A DNA stretch of 64,000 bases from Flavobacteriales bacterium (GTDB lineage: Bacteria; Bacteroidota; Bacteroidia; Flavobacteriales_F; PHOS-HE28): NCBI GenBank assembly GCA_016715895.1, contig JADJXH010000003.1, forward strand, positions 372,001 through 436,000, written 5' to 3'. Below, piece by piece: positions 41,670-49,775 of this stretch. Position 1 is the first letter of the stretch, and each line of letters opens with the position of its first letter. The notes beneath the pieces were generated by a model that worked only from the letters and a program-made list of their open reading frames with translations, had not been told where the DNA came from and made no database searches. The position numbers and the translations under genes were made by a program.

Positions 41670-42147
41670 GGTCGGCAAGGGGGGCATACCCCTGTGGCCC
41701 GAACATACGATGCGATGGTCATTGGACATGCGTGGAGAGGCGTTTCGCGGGTGGAGGAACGAGGAGGTAGGTCCTACCCGGTACCCATTGGGGTAGGGCA
41801 GAACGGTATGGTCGCTGGCCCTGCGGCACCCCGAAGGTCTGTGTCCGCATCGGAGCGCCAATGCTGTGCATGTTCTTTGGCGGCTGGGATAGGTCGTCCA
41901 TGGCGTACGGCGATGCTAAAGATAGGCGAAGTATTGATCCCGGTGGGGTGCCAGGGTTGGTGCAGAGCCTGATCTCTGCCCCGGGCAGCGTTCGGGTGTG
42001 GGTATGCTCACTCCAGGGGCCAATGTGCACCTGCCAGCAAAACAATAGCGAACGAGCCAGTGAAGGACCAAGCCCGGTTCATTTTCGGGCATGACGGTTG
42101 ATCAGGGCACGAATGCGAGACCGCTCGAGATGCTTCGACCCGTGCAG
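41670..42147. other. non-coding gap upstream of the orphan effector
   Basis: No convincing gene. On the minus strand TATCTTTA (41917-41924) resembles a -7 box but is about 250 bases from the next minus-strand start, which suggests the 5' end of that gene was rearranged. The right end runs into the duplicated fibronectin-like segment. Confidence 0.4.
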
Positions 42148-42576
42148 GTTCGCAGGCGGCGACGCGGTCCTGATCCAGGACGCCGGCTTCTTCGTGCGCT
42201 CAGCGCGTAACCTGTTGACGGAGATCCCCCGGCCGCTGAAGCTGCGCGCGGATCCGCGACCACAAGGGGGAGGTGCTCCTCGACTGGGCCACCACCCCGG
42301 GCGCCAGCCTCTACGTGATCCAGCACAACGGTGCAACCCCGGATGATGCCGAGGCCTGGAAGGATGTGGGCGAGACCACCCGCATCCGGCACGTGCTCAA
42401 AGGCTTGGAGAGCGCCAGGGAGCACTGGTTCCGTGTGCGCGCCACCGGCACCAAGGGCAGCAGCCCCTGGCGCGATGTGGCCCACAGCCTGGTGCGCTAA
42501 GCGGCGCGCGCCCCTGCCCGCAGGCAGGGCACCACCCTCATCGAGCAGCCCGCGCAAGCGGGGTTGTTCGTTTGGG
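42148..42576 (+). pseudogene. 5'-truncated, frameshifted duplicate of the fibronectin-like gene
   Basis: It is nearly identical to 34889-35322. It starts abruptly at the ggcggcgacgcggtcctgat region, lacking the first ~90 codons. Two bases are missing where the intact gene has cgcgcgcgg (here cgcgcgg), so the frame breaks after LKLRA. The rest (LLDWATTPGASLYVIQHN...SSPWRDVAHSLVR) is open in another frame to 42500. The duplicated hairpins follow to 42576, where similarity stops. Confidence 0.85.
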
Positions 42577-42744
42577 GGGCAGTGGAAGGGGCTGCATCGG
42601 GGCGTGTTCTGTGCTTCTCTCGGAAATGGAAATAGCATTCTGAGTTGGTCATCAGTATCCGGGTCGACATCACCGGCGGGTCCACGCCCACTTGACGATC
42701 CCGGGCTACTGGGGGAACTTGCTTAAGGTTCGATAAGTAGGTCC

Positions 42745-44058
42745 ATGCGCCGAGCCAGCTACCACACCACCCTCAAGGACCTGATCCGCACGGGTGCCGA
42801 AGAGGCGCTGCCGGATGGCATGTTCCAACGCATTCCCCGAAGCAACCGCCACCGGTGGCGGCACGAGCCGGCGAACAAGTACCAAGGCGCTGCCCTCGGC
42901 CGCCTCACCACCGAGCAGCTCGACTTGTTGCGCCTGACCGCCCGACATGAACGGCTGCGGCGCCTATGCATGGCCTACGCCCGGCTCCACCTGCTGCTGC
43001 GCGGGTTCCGTGAAGGGGCTTGGAGGATCGGTACCATGCCCCAGCGGTCCGCGCTGCTCGCCGCCATCCGGAGCGGCGCCGAACGGCTGCCCCTGCGCCG
43101 CGTGCTCCGCTTCCTGGGCCTGCCCCTGCGCACCTACAGGAGCTGGCGTGCCCGCACTGCACCGGCCTGCGGACCCTCGCCCCTGGACCGCTGTCGGCGG
43201 CGTCACTCCGGCCAGCTTCTGCCCGCCGAACGCGATGCCCTCCGCACCGTGCTCCAGGACCCCGGCAAAGCGCATTGGCCGGTAAGCTCCCTGGCCCACT
43301 GGGCCGCGCGCGAGGGTCTGGTACATGCCGCCCGCTCCACCTGGTACCGCTACCGCCAGGCCCTGGGCCTCCCATCCCGCCGCGTGCCACGCAAGAAGCG
43401 CCACCCGCCCGGACCACGGGCCACCCGGCCCGATGCGCTCTGGCACGTGGACGTGACCCCGTTCCGGACCACGGACGGCCAGCGCTGGGCCATCCATGTG
43501 CTGGTGGACAACTACAGCCGGCGCAAGCTCGCCTGGGCCGTGCATGAACGGCCCCGCGCCGCGCATGTGGTGGCCCTGCTCCAACTGGCCTGGGCCCGGT
43601 CCGTGCGTTCGGATGGCTTGCCCGTGGAGGTCCTCTCCGACGGCGGGTCCGAGAACACGGGCCGGCCCGTGCACCGCCTGGTGGCCCGCCTGCACCCCGG
43701 GCTGCAGCACCGCGTAGCCTTGCGCGACCTCCCGTGGTCCAACTCCATGGTGGAGGCGGTGCACAAGCGCCTCAAGTATGGCTTCCTGCTCAGCGACCCG
43801 CCGGCCGATGGTGCGGTGCTGCGCCGCCGCGTGGACGCCGCCTTCCACGAGGAGAACGCCGTGCGCCCCCTCGAAGCCCTGAACGGACTGACCCCGGACG
43901 AAGCCTATTTCGGCTGGCCGATGCGGACGCCCCACCATGCACCGGGCCACGCTGCGGAACGCGCTGCGGCCCGTGCTCTTCGCCGCAGCACCAACCCCGG
44001 CCTGGCCTGCGGCGCGTGCGACGACAAGCCCGAGCTCCCGGCCCAGCCACCTGGTTGA
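42745..44058 (+). CDS. DDE-type transposase/integrase (rve domain)
   Basis: This 437-residue recombinase has N-terminal helix-turn-helix-like segments (LPLRRVLRFLGLPLRTYRSW, AARSTWYRYRQALGL). The retroviral-type integrase core has DDE residues in WHVDVTPFRT, LSDGGSENTG and NSMVEAVHKRLKYG, and the typical LEALNGLTPDEAYFG end. It would cut and join DNA ends of an insertion sequence of the IS3/IS481 kind as a single ORF. I could not find terminal inverted repeats or target duplications, so the element borders are unknown. It lies between the broken fibronectin copy and an effector relic. Confidence 0.85.
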   Translation: MRRASYHTTLKDLIRTGAEEALPDGMFQRIPRSNRHRWRHEPANKYQGAALGRLTTEQLDLLRLTARHERLRRLCMAYARLHLLLRGFREGAWRIGTMPQRSALLAAIRSGAERLPLRRVLRFLGLPLRTYRSWRARTAPACGPSPLDRCRRRHSGQLLPAERDALRTVLQDPGKAHWPVSSLAHWAAREGLVHAARSTWYRYRQALGLPSRRVPRKKRHPPGPRATRPDALWHVDVTPFRTTDGQRWAIHVLVDNYSRRKLAWAVHERPRAAHVVALLQLAWARSVRSDGLPVEVLSDGGSENTGRPVHRLVARLHPGLQHRVALRDLPWSNSMVEAVHKRLKYGFLLSDPPADGAVLRRRVDAAFHEENAVRPLEALNGLTPDEAYFGWPMRTPHHAPGHAAERAAARALRRSTNPGLACGACDDKPELPAQPPG

Positions 44059-44207
44059 ACGCTTCAAGGCTCTGCGTGGCAGTGAAATGCCGCGAGATGG
44101 CCTTGCCGGCGACAGCGACGCGCATCGGCCCTCATGTCCCGCAGCAACGGGCTTCTCCTCGTCAGGCACGCCGCGCACCCGCCGGGCCAACGCGGGTGAT
44201 CACTCAC

Positions 44208-44320
44208 TTCCATCCTGCTCCTCGACCCAAAGGGGATGCTCAGCCGTCATTTTCCCACGAACACCCCCCTGTCCCATCTTCGGCACGCCTGGGGTGCATG
44301 GATGAGTGGGATTGTGCGGT
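44208..44320. repeat. copy 3 of the dispersed palindromic element
   Basis: It shares its left flank (ctcctcgacc, ggatgctcagcc) and core (acgaacacccccctgtccca at 44257, to gtgggattgtgcg) with copy 4. The right stem arm is lost after gtgcg. It lies 42 bases past the 3' end of the frameshifted effector. The 150 bases before it, back to the transposase, hold nothing recognisable. Confidence 0.8.
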
Positions 44321-44361
44321 GCACAACAGTTCTTCATTGGTGTATTTCCTCATCGTCAATC

Positions 44362-45824
44362 TTATTGTGTCGTTGGAAAATCCTTTACCAACTGCTCCTC
44401 AAAATACTTCGAGCCATCCTTTGGCTTGTAGAATGTCTTTATCACACCATCTTTGTCGGCAACGCCAAAGAGATTCTTATTCATATCGTATTTGACCAAA
44501 TCACCGGCGAATTCGCCTTGAGTGCGGGTGTATTCAAACACGTTATCACCGGAAGATGCAAAAAAATCTTTTGCAGCTTGTTCATATTCTGTCGCGTTCT
44601 TGAACAGGCCATTGAACTTACTAGCGTGGTCGGCGTAGTGTTTGTTCAAGAGTTTGGTACTTCTGAATCCAACTGCTGCCAATCCCTGGCCTGCACTTCG
44701 GGTTAATCTCACCACCGGTTTGGCCAACCGCTGACCGGGAATGAAGCCAGGATCAGCCAGCCTGCCGCTGCCGTACGGCTTGCTTCATGACCGTTATCAT
44801 CCTCACCGGTGATCAATTGATTGATTTCCGAAAATGGTAGGACTGTTTCGATTATTAACCGCATCATTGGATCTGCTTGCGGAGGATCGGCTGGACCCTG
44901 AGGATAAATCACTTGTGTGTCCCATTGTCCCAAATCGGAGTTCGAATCGTTTGGTGAAATAAAGTATCCAGTCACCTGATCCTTTCCAGCTGGTATCCCT
45001 TCCAACCCTTCCAGTTCCTTATGATCAATAACTTTATTCTCACTGAACGCATACGGCGAATTGTGCGGGAACCGTCCGGCAAGTGGGTCAAGGTTCCAGA
45101 ACCTCCCCACCCTTGCGTCATGCATTCGATACTCGAACGCATAGCTCGTCCCCGGATCATCGTGTATCTCATCATCCTGTTCCTGTCCTTGGAACCCGAA
45201 CCGGTACGCGAACGCATGCCGCTCATCGAGCAAGCTCCCAAAGGCATCATAGTCCGCGTAGGACAGCACATCTGCCTTGAAGCTGGTGGGTACCAGGACC
45301 GGTGTGTTGATGTCGAGGCTGAAGTCGCTGAGCTTGCGGTCGCCCACCACGGCGCGCACGTTGCCCAGGTGGTCGGTGAGCTCGTAGCGGCGGCGGCCCA
45401 GGTGGCGGGTGCTGGTGCTGCGGTCCGGGCCGATCAGCACCGGTTGCAGGGCCAGGGCGGGCTGGATGCCGGGCAGGGCATGGGTGGTCTGCGTGGGGCT
45501 GGCATCGTCCGGCTGGGCGATGCGGCGCAGGCCGGTGGTGGTGGTGCACAGCATGTCGGTGCCGCCCTGCTGGGCGTTGCGCCGCACATCGGTGACGTTC
45601 CAGGCCATTGGGGCGATGGCGCCGCCGGCGAGGGGCAGGCGGCAGAGGCGCTGGGTGGTGGGGTAGCTCAACCCGCTCACGGTGAAGTAAAGGTAGTTGG
45701 CCGCCGGGCTGAACGCCTCCCAGCGCCGTGTGGCGGCAATGTGCCACGTGAACGCCTTGGCCAGGCCGCAAGGCGCATCGGTCCATGATTCACCCGGCAA
45801 TGCAGTTCTGCGCGTGAGGCACAT
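44362..45824 (-). pseudogene. orphan RHS-core/toxin tip, 5'-truncated and frameshifted
   Basis: From about 45707 downstream the sequence is nearly identical to the RHS core of the gene at 46470-48560 (propeller strand, LTDHLGNVRAVVGDRKLSDF, FGFQGQEQDDEIHDDPGTSY, YAFSENKVIDHKELEGLEG), then an AT-rich new tip. The frame ends at 44709, but the alternate frame continues without stop as GFIPGQRLAKPVVRLTRSAG to 44362, as if one G were missing in ctggct near 44749. The tip (LLNKHYADHASKF, VKYDMNKNLFGVADKDGVIK) resembles BECR-type nuclease toxin tips. No immunity gene follows. Confidence 0.75.
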
Positions 45825-45832
45825 CGACCATC

Positions 45833-45950
45833 CGGCTCCTCGACCAGAAGGGATGCTCAGCCATCATGTTCCCACGAACACCCCCCTGTCCCATCTTCGG
45901 CACGCCTGGGGTGCATGGATGAGTGGGATTGTGCGGGGGGGTGTTCGTTT
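45833..45950. repeat. copy 4, the most complete dispersed palindromic element
   Basis: Perfect 13-base arms, acgaacacccccc (45874-45886) and ggggggtgttcgt (45936-45948), enclose a partly self-complementary core (gtccca...gtgggat). T-rich sequence follows the right arm. It lies 18 bases past the 3' end of the lipoprotein gene at 45968. Confidence 0.85.
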
Positions 45951-45967
45951 TGGGGGGGACGCTCGCG

Positions 45968-46486
45968 CTATTTAGGGGTAACTCTCAATGAACTATCAAG
46001 CCTATGGATGAACTCCTTCTCAAACACTGCAAGCAATTTCTCCCTTAATAATGGCGTGCTCCAATTCACTCCGGCATCGCCCGCACTCCCCCCGCGGCCT
46101 TCTTCGTCGAAGGCATAGGCAATAGAAAGGCAAGCAGTCGCTGAAGTATCCCAGGCAAGTTCCGAACCGGCATACTGGATTCGATACTCATAGGCCGCCG
46201 CCTCGTGAGTAATCCGTATGTCAACATACGCCTGGCTATTGGGATGTTCTCTTACGACTGTGTCCGATTTACCTTCATTCCGGTAGATCAGGGTAGTTCT
46301 TACCGTGTCACCCCTTTGAAGAACTGAACGATTGGAGTCGAGGATCTGATCCACAGCGTGGCGTAAGTCTGAGTGCTTGACGCCATAGCAGTATTCGCTT
46401 ATGGAACCATGAGTACCCCCGCTCATGCATGAGAACATCGAGCAGACGAACAGAAGGGAGAGGCATGTGTTACAGCTTAGGCCCAT
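45968..46486 (-). CDS. lipoprotein, candidate immunity protein
   Basis: This 172-residue predicted lipoprotein has a Cys-rich signal (MGLSCNTCLSLLFVCSMFSC) with a likely lipobox at MFSC. The mature part (SEYCYGVKHSDLRHAVDQIL, RTTLIYRNEGKSDTVVREHP, YVDIRITHEAAAYEYRIQYA) is not recognised. Its start overlaps the end of the RHS gene by 17 bases, and it is AT-rich like the RHS tip. Position suggests an immunity partner, as for the lipoprotein at 40042. Confidence 0.55.
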   Translation of the reverse strand: MGLSCNTCLSLLFVCSMFSCMSGGTHGSISEYCYGVKHSDLRHAVDQILDSNRSVLQRGDTVRTTLIYRNEGKSDTVVREHPNSQAYVDIRITHEAAAYEYRIQYAGSELAWDTSATACLSIAYAFDEEGRGGSAGDAGVNWSTPLLREKLLAVFEKEFIHRLDSSLRVTPK

Positions 46487-48560
46487 ACTGAATCATTTTC
46501 GCCCTGTTCTCCGGCTTCATGTCTCGTTTGATGTTCTCTGCCGCATTGAACCACTTCTTTCCGAATTCAGCAGCCTCCTTTGTCTCTTTGGTTACAGGTC
46601 GTCCAGTTACAGAGTCGTTTTCGCCTTTCTCATATTTGGCGATGGTCGCCGCAGTTCGACTATTGTAATCTCGATTTGCCTGTGTGCTCCTCTCGTCCAT
46701 AATGCCCTTGAATCCCGCAAGCCTGTCTTTGTCATAGTCAATGTCGTGCTGCTTAGCATTCGCATCGGTCTCGTCGATCGGCTCTAGGTCGTAGTTGTCG
46801 TATAGCTGGCGATAATCGCCTCCAACTCTAGGCAACTGAGGATTATCACCGCCTTGGTAAATGCCATGAAGGTTCTTCACGAATCTGACTTCCATCGGGA
46901 AGCCATTGTGCCCTAGTATTCGATACTGGACACCTGGACCCTGACTACCGTTCTTCTTCAGTTCATAGTCCGTGGTGACTTCAATCTTTGTCACCTTCTG
47001 ATCCTTGTCAATGTGAATGTTGAATGAGGCATACTCCAGACCTTCTAGTTCGACCCCGTCAATCACCCTGTTCTCACTGAACGCATACGGAGAATTCCAC
47101 GGATACTTCGCCGCCAGCGGATCAACGCTCCAGAACCTCCCCACCCTTGCGTCATGCATTCGATACTCGAACGCATAGCTCGTCCCCGGATCATCGTGTA
47201 TCTCATCATCCTGTTCCTGTCCCTGGAACCCGAACCGGTACGCCAACGCATGCCGCTCATCGAGCAAACTCCCGAAGGGATCATAGTCCGCGTAGGACAG
47301 CACTTCCGCGCTGAAGCTGGTGGGCACCAGGACCGGCGTGTTGATGTCGAGGCTGAAGTCGCTGAGCTTGCGGTCGCCCACCACGGCGCGCACGTTGCCC
47401 AGGTGGTCGGTGAGCTCGTAGCGGCGGCGGCCCAGGTGGCGGGTGCTGGTGCTGCGGTCCGGGCCGATCAGCACCGGTTGCAGGGCCAGGGCGGGCTGGA
47501 TGCCGGGCAGGGCATGGGTGGTCTGGGTGGGGCTGGCATCGTCCGGCTGGGCAATGCGGCGCAGGCCGGTGGTGGTGGTGCACAGCATGTGGGTGCCGCC
47601 CTGCTGGGCGTTGCGCCGCACATCGGTCACGTGCCAGGCCATTGGGGCGATGGCGCCGCCGGCCAGGGGCAGGCGGCAGAGGCGCTGGGTGGTGGGGTAG
47701 CTCAACCCGCTCACGGTGAAGTAAAGGTAGTCCGCCGCCGGGCTGAAGTCCAAGCCGGTGATGCGGCCCGTGGGGCCGGCGACCGTGAGGGGCGCCCCGC
47801 TGAGGGCCAGGCGGCCGGGGTCCAGCCGCACCACGCGCAGTTCGTTGCCGCCCCACTGCAGCAGGCCCATGCCGGTGCCGAAGGTGCGGGCGTAGGCCAG
47901 GCGCTGGCCATCGGGGCTGGGCTGCAGGCGCCCCTTGAGGATGGCGGGGGTGGCCGTCACGGTCTCCAGGGTGTGCCAGTCGGGGGTGTTGTTGTCGGCA
48001 TGGAAGGCGGCCACCGACAGGGCGCGCAGCTGGGCCTGGGTGCCGCTGTGGCCCAGCAAAAAGAGGGTGGTGGGGCCGTAGCCGCTGCGGTCGTCCACCA
48101 CGGCCATGCCGCGCTGGTAGGTGAGGGGGCCGCCGCCGTCCAGGGGGATGTTGGCTTTCACCACCTCGCCCTGCGAGCCGTGGCCCGTGCTGGAGAGGTC
48201 GATGAGGTGCGCGTAGGGCTTGCCGTCCTGGGCGATGGTGAACAGGTAGTGGAGGTGCGGTTCACCGGGCACCTGGGCGCTCAAGGTGGCCCCGTTCCAC
48301 AGGGCGCCCACCAGCCAGCCGTTGCTGTACATGGGCACGCCGTTGCGGTCGAAGACCTGTGTGCCGGTGATGGGCGGCAGGGGCTGCATCAGCCGCGCGC
48401 TGACGGCGGTGAACAGGGTGTTGCCCTGGCGGTCCTCGGCGCGGTAGGTGTTCTCCGAGCGGTCGGCCCACCACAGGGGCAACCCGCCGTTCTGCTCGCT
48501 CACGCTGAAGTCGGCGGGGTCGTGGAGGGCGGTGGAGCGGGGGATGATCTGGTTGTTCAC
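46470..48560 (-). CDS. RHS-core protein with beta-propeller N-terminus and phospholipase A2-like tip
   Basis: This 696-residue protein has no signal peptide at its present start. Residues about 1-330 are WD40/propeller-like (LQPSPDGQRLAYARTFGTGM, GLDFSPAADYLYFTVSGLSY). Then comes the RHS core (YELTDHLGNVRAVVGDRKLS, YDPFGSLLDERHALAYRFGF, VGRFWSVDPLAAKYPWNSPY). The AT-rich tip has YQGGDN, then PIDETDANAKQHDIDYD with His605-Asp606 and Tyr609, and DERSTQANRDY. It aligns with the tip at 40515, but the Y-x-GPG loop is degraded. The start overlaps the oxidoreductase stop (ATGA), which suggests a truncated 5' end. Confidence 0.7.
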   Translation of the reverse strand: MNNQIIPRSTALHDPADFSVSEQNGGLPLWWADRSENTYRAEDRQGNTLFTAVSARLMQPLPPITGTQVFDRNGVPMYSNGWLVGALWNGATLSAQVPGEPHLHYLFTIAQDGKPYAHLIDLSSTGHGSQGEVVKANIPLDGGGPLTYQRGMAVVDDRSGYGPTTLFLLGHSGTQAQLRALSVAAFHADNNTPDWHTLETVTATPAILKGRLQPSPDGQRLAYARTFGTGMGLLQWGGNELRVVRLDPGRLALSGAPLTVAGPTGRITGLDFSPAADYLYFTVSGLSYPTTQRLCRLPLAGGAIAPMAWHVTDVRRNAQQGGTHMLCTTTTGLRRIAQPDDASPTQTTHALPGIQPALALQPVLIGPDRSTSTRHLGRRRYELTDHLGNVRAVVGDRKLSDFSLDINTPVLVPTSFSAEVLSYADYDPFGSLLDERHALAYRFGFQGQEQDDEIHDDPGTSYAFEYRMHDARVGRFWSVDPLAAKYPWNSPYAFSENRVIDGVELEGLEYASFNIHIDKDQKVTKIEVTTDYELKKNGSQGPGVQYRILGHNGFPMEVRFVKNLHGIYQGGDNPQLPRVGGDYRQLYDNYDLEPIDETDANAKQHDIDYDKDRLAGFKGIMDERSTQANRDYNSRTAATIAKYEKGENDSVTGRPVTKETKEAAEFGKKWFNAAENIKRDMKPENRAKMIQYGPKL

Positions 48561-49684
48561 CCCTTCAGCAGTTCCACCGCCTGCCGGGCCACGCGGATGC
48601 CGATGGCCACGCCCATGCCGCTGAGGCCGACGGCGGCCACCACGCCCGGCCGCACGGGGGCCACCACCGGCGTTTTGCCCTGCGCGCGGAAGCCCATCAC
48701 CCCGCTCCAGCGGTGGGCGATGACGGGTCGCCGGCCGGGCAGGATGTGCCGGTGCAGGAAGTCCTCCAGCGCGGCCTGCAGGTGGGGGCTGGTGCCTTCG
48801 TCCCAGGTGGTCTCCCCGGCCTTGTCCAGGTGGCGCGCCCCGCCCAGCAGCACGGCGCCGTCCAGGTCGCGGAAGTAGTAGTAGCCCTCGTGGGCGTGGA
48901 AGGTGCCCTGCAGCCGCAGGCCGGGGATGGGCGCGGTGAGCAGCACCTGGCCGCGCGCGGGCTGCACGTCCACCTCGGGCAGCAACTGGCGGGCGTAGCC
49001 GTTGGTGGCCACCAGCACCTGGCGCGCACGCAGGGCGGGGCCGTGGGCCGTCACCAGGTCCACCCCGTGCGCCGTGGGTTCCAGCCGCTCCACGGGCAGG
49101 TCCCAGCGGACCTCCACACCGTACTGCCGGGCCAGCTGCAGCAGGGACTGCATCAGCCGGCCGCTGTCCACCGGCCCTTCGCGGTCGGTGCGGGCCACGC
49201 GGGTGCCGGAGGCCAGGCCGAAGCGGTCGGCGCCGTCGGGCAGCCAGTGGAAGGTGCCCGGACCGGTGATGGGGCCGAGCAGGTCGTTGAGCCGATCGAA
49301 CCCGTCGGCCACGCGGGTGTACAGCGGGTCGTCCGCGGCGTACACCTCATGGCCGCCGGTGGGCTCATAGCCGATGGCCTCATCCCCCAGTTCCTTCCGC
49401 AGCTCCAGCAGACCCTGCCACCGTTCGGCCACGCGGGCCAGGGTGGCGTCGGGGCCCTCGGCGTCCAGGTCGGCGAGCAGCTCGCTGGGGCTGCCGAAGC
49501 AGGCGAAGCCGGCGTTGCGCACGCTGGCGCCGGAGGGGTGGGGGCCGCGTTCCACCACCAGCACGCGGCGCTGGGGCCAGCGGCGGCGGGCGTGCACGGC
49601 GGCCCAGAGGCCCACGAGGCCGGCACCCACCACCATCAGGTCCACCGGCTGCCCGAAACTGCGTTGTTCCCAGATGCTGTGCAC
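48557..49684 (-). CDS. DAO-family FAD-dependent oxidoreductase
   Basis: This 375-residue flavoprotein has FAD motif LMVVGAGLVGLWAAVHARRR, RNAGFACFGSPSELLADLDA, and the DAO end signature SGMGVAIGIRVARQAVELL. It would oxidise an amine or amino acid. I chose a GTG start at 49684 (HSIWEQRSFGQPVDLMVVG), because family members have a short N-terminal SxWE segment before the Rossmann strand; the ATG at 49636 would cut the first strand. Its stop overlaps the start of the RHS gene, marking the right border of the accessory island. Confidence 0.78.
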   Translation of the reverse strand: MHSIWEQRSFGQPVDLMVVGAGLVGLWAAVHARRRWPQRRVLVVERGPHPSGASVRNAGFACFGSPSELLADLDAEGPDATLARVAERWQGLLELRKELGDEAIGYEPTGGHEVYAADDPLYTRVADGFDRLNDLLGPITGPGTFHWLPDGADRFGLASGTRVARTDREGPVDSGRLMQSLLQLARQYGVEVRWDLPVERLEPTAHGVDLVTAHGPALRARQVLVATNGYARQLLPEVDVQPARGQVLLTAPIPGLRLQGTFHAHEGYYYFRDLDGAVLLGGARHLDKAGETTWDEGTSPHLQAALEDFLHRHILPGRRPVIAHRWSGVMGFRAQGKTPVVAPVRPGVVAAVGLSGMGVAIGIRVARQAVELLKG

Positions 49685-49775
49685 GGCCGATCGTGGATGG
49701 GCTGGGGGCGGGGGCGGACGGCCGCAGCGCCCGGGATGTCGTACTTTGCGGGGTCGTTCAGGACATCCGCAGCGC

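Noticed and set aside
42580..44230. Complete insertion sequence with terminal inverted repeats
   Set aside because: The transposase is clear, but I could not find matching terminal inverted repeats or a target duplication on either side.
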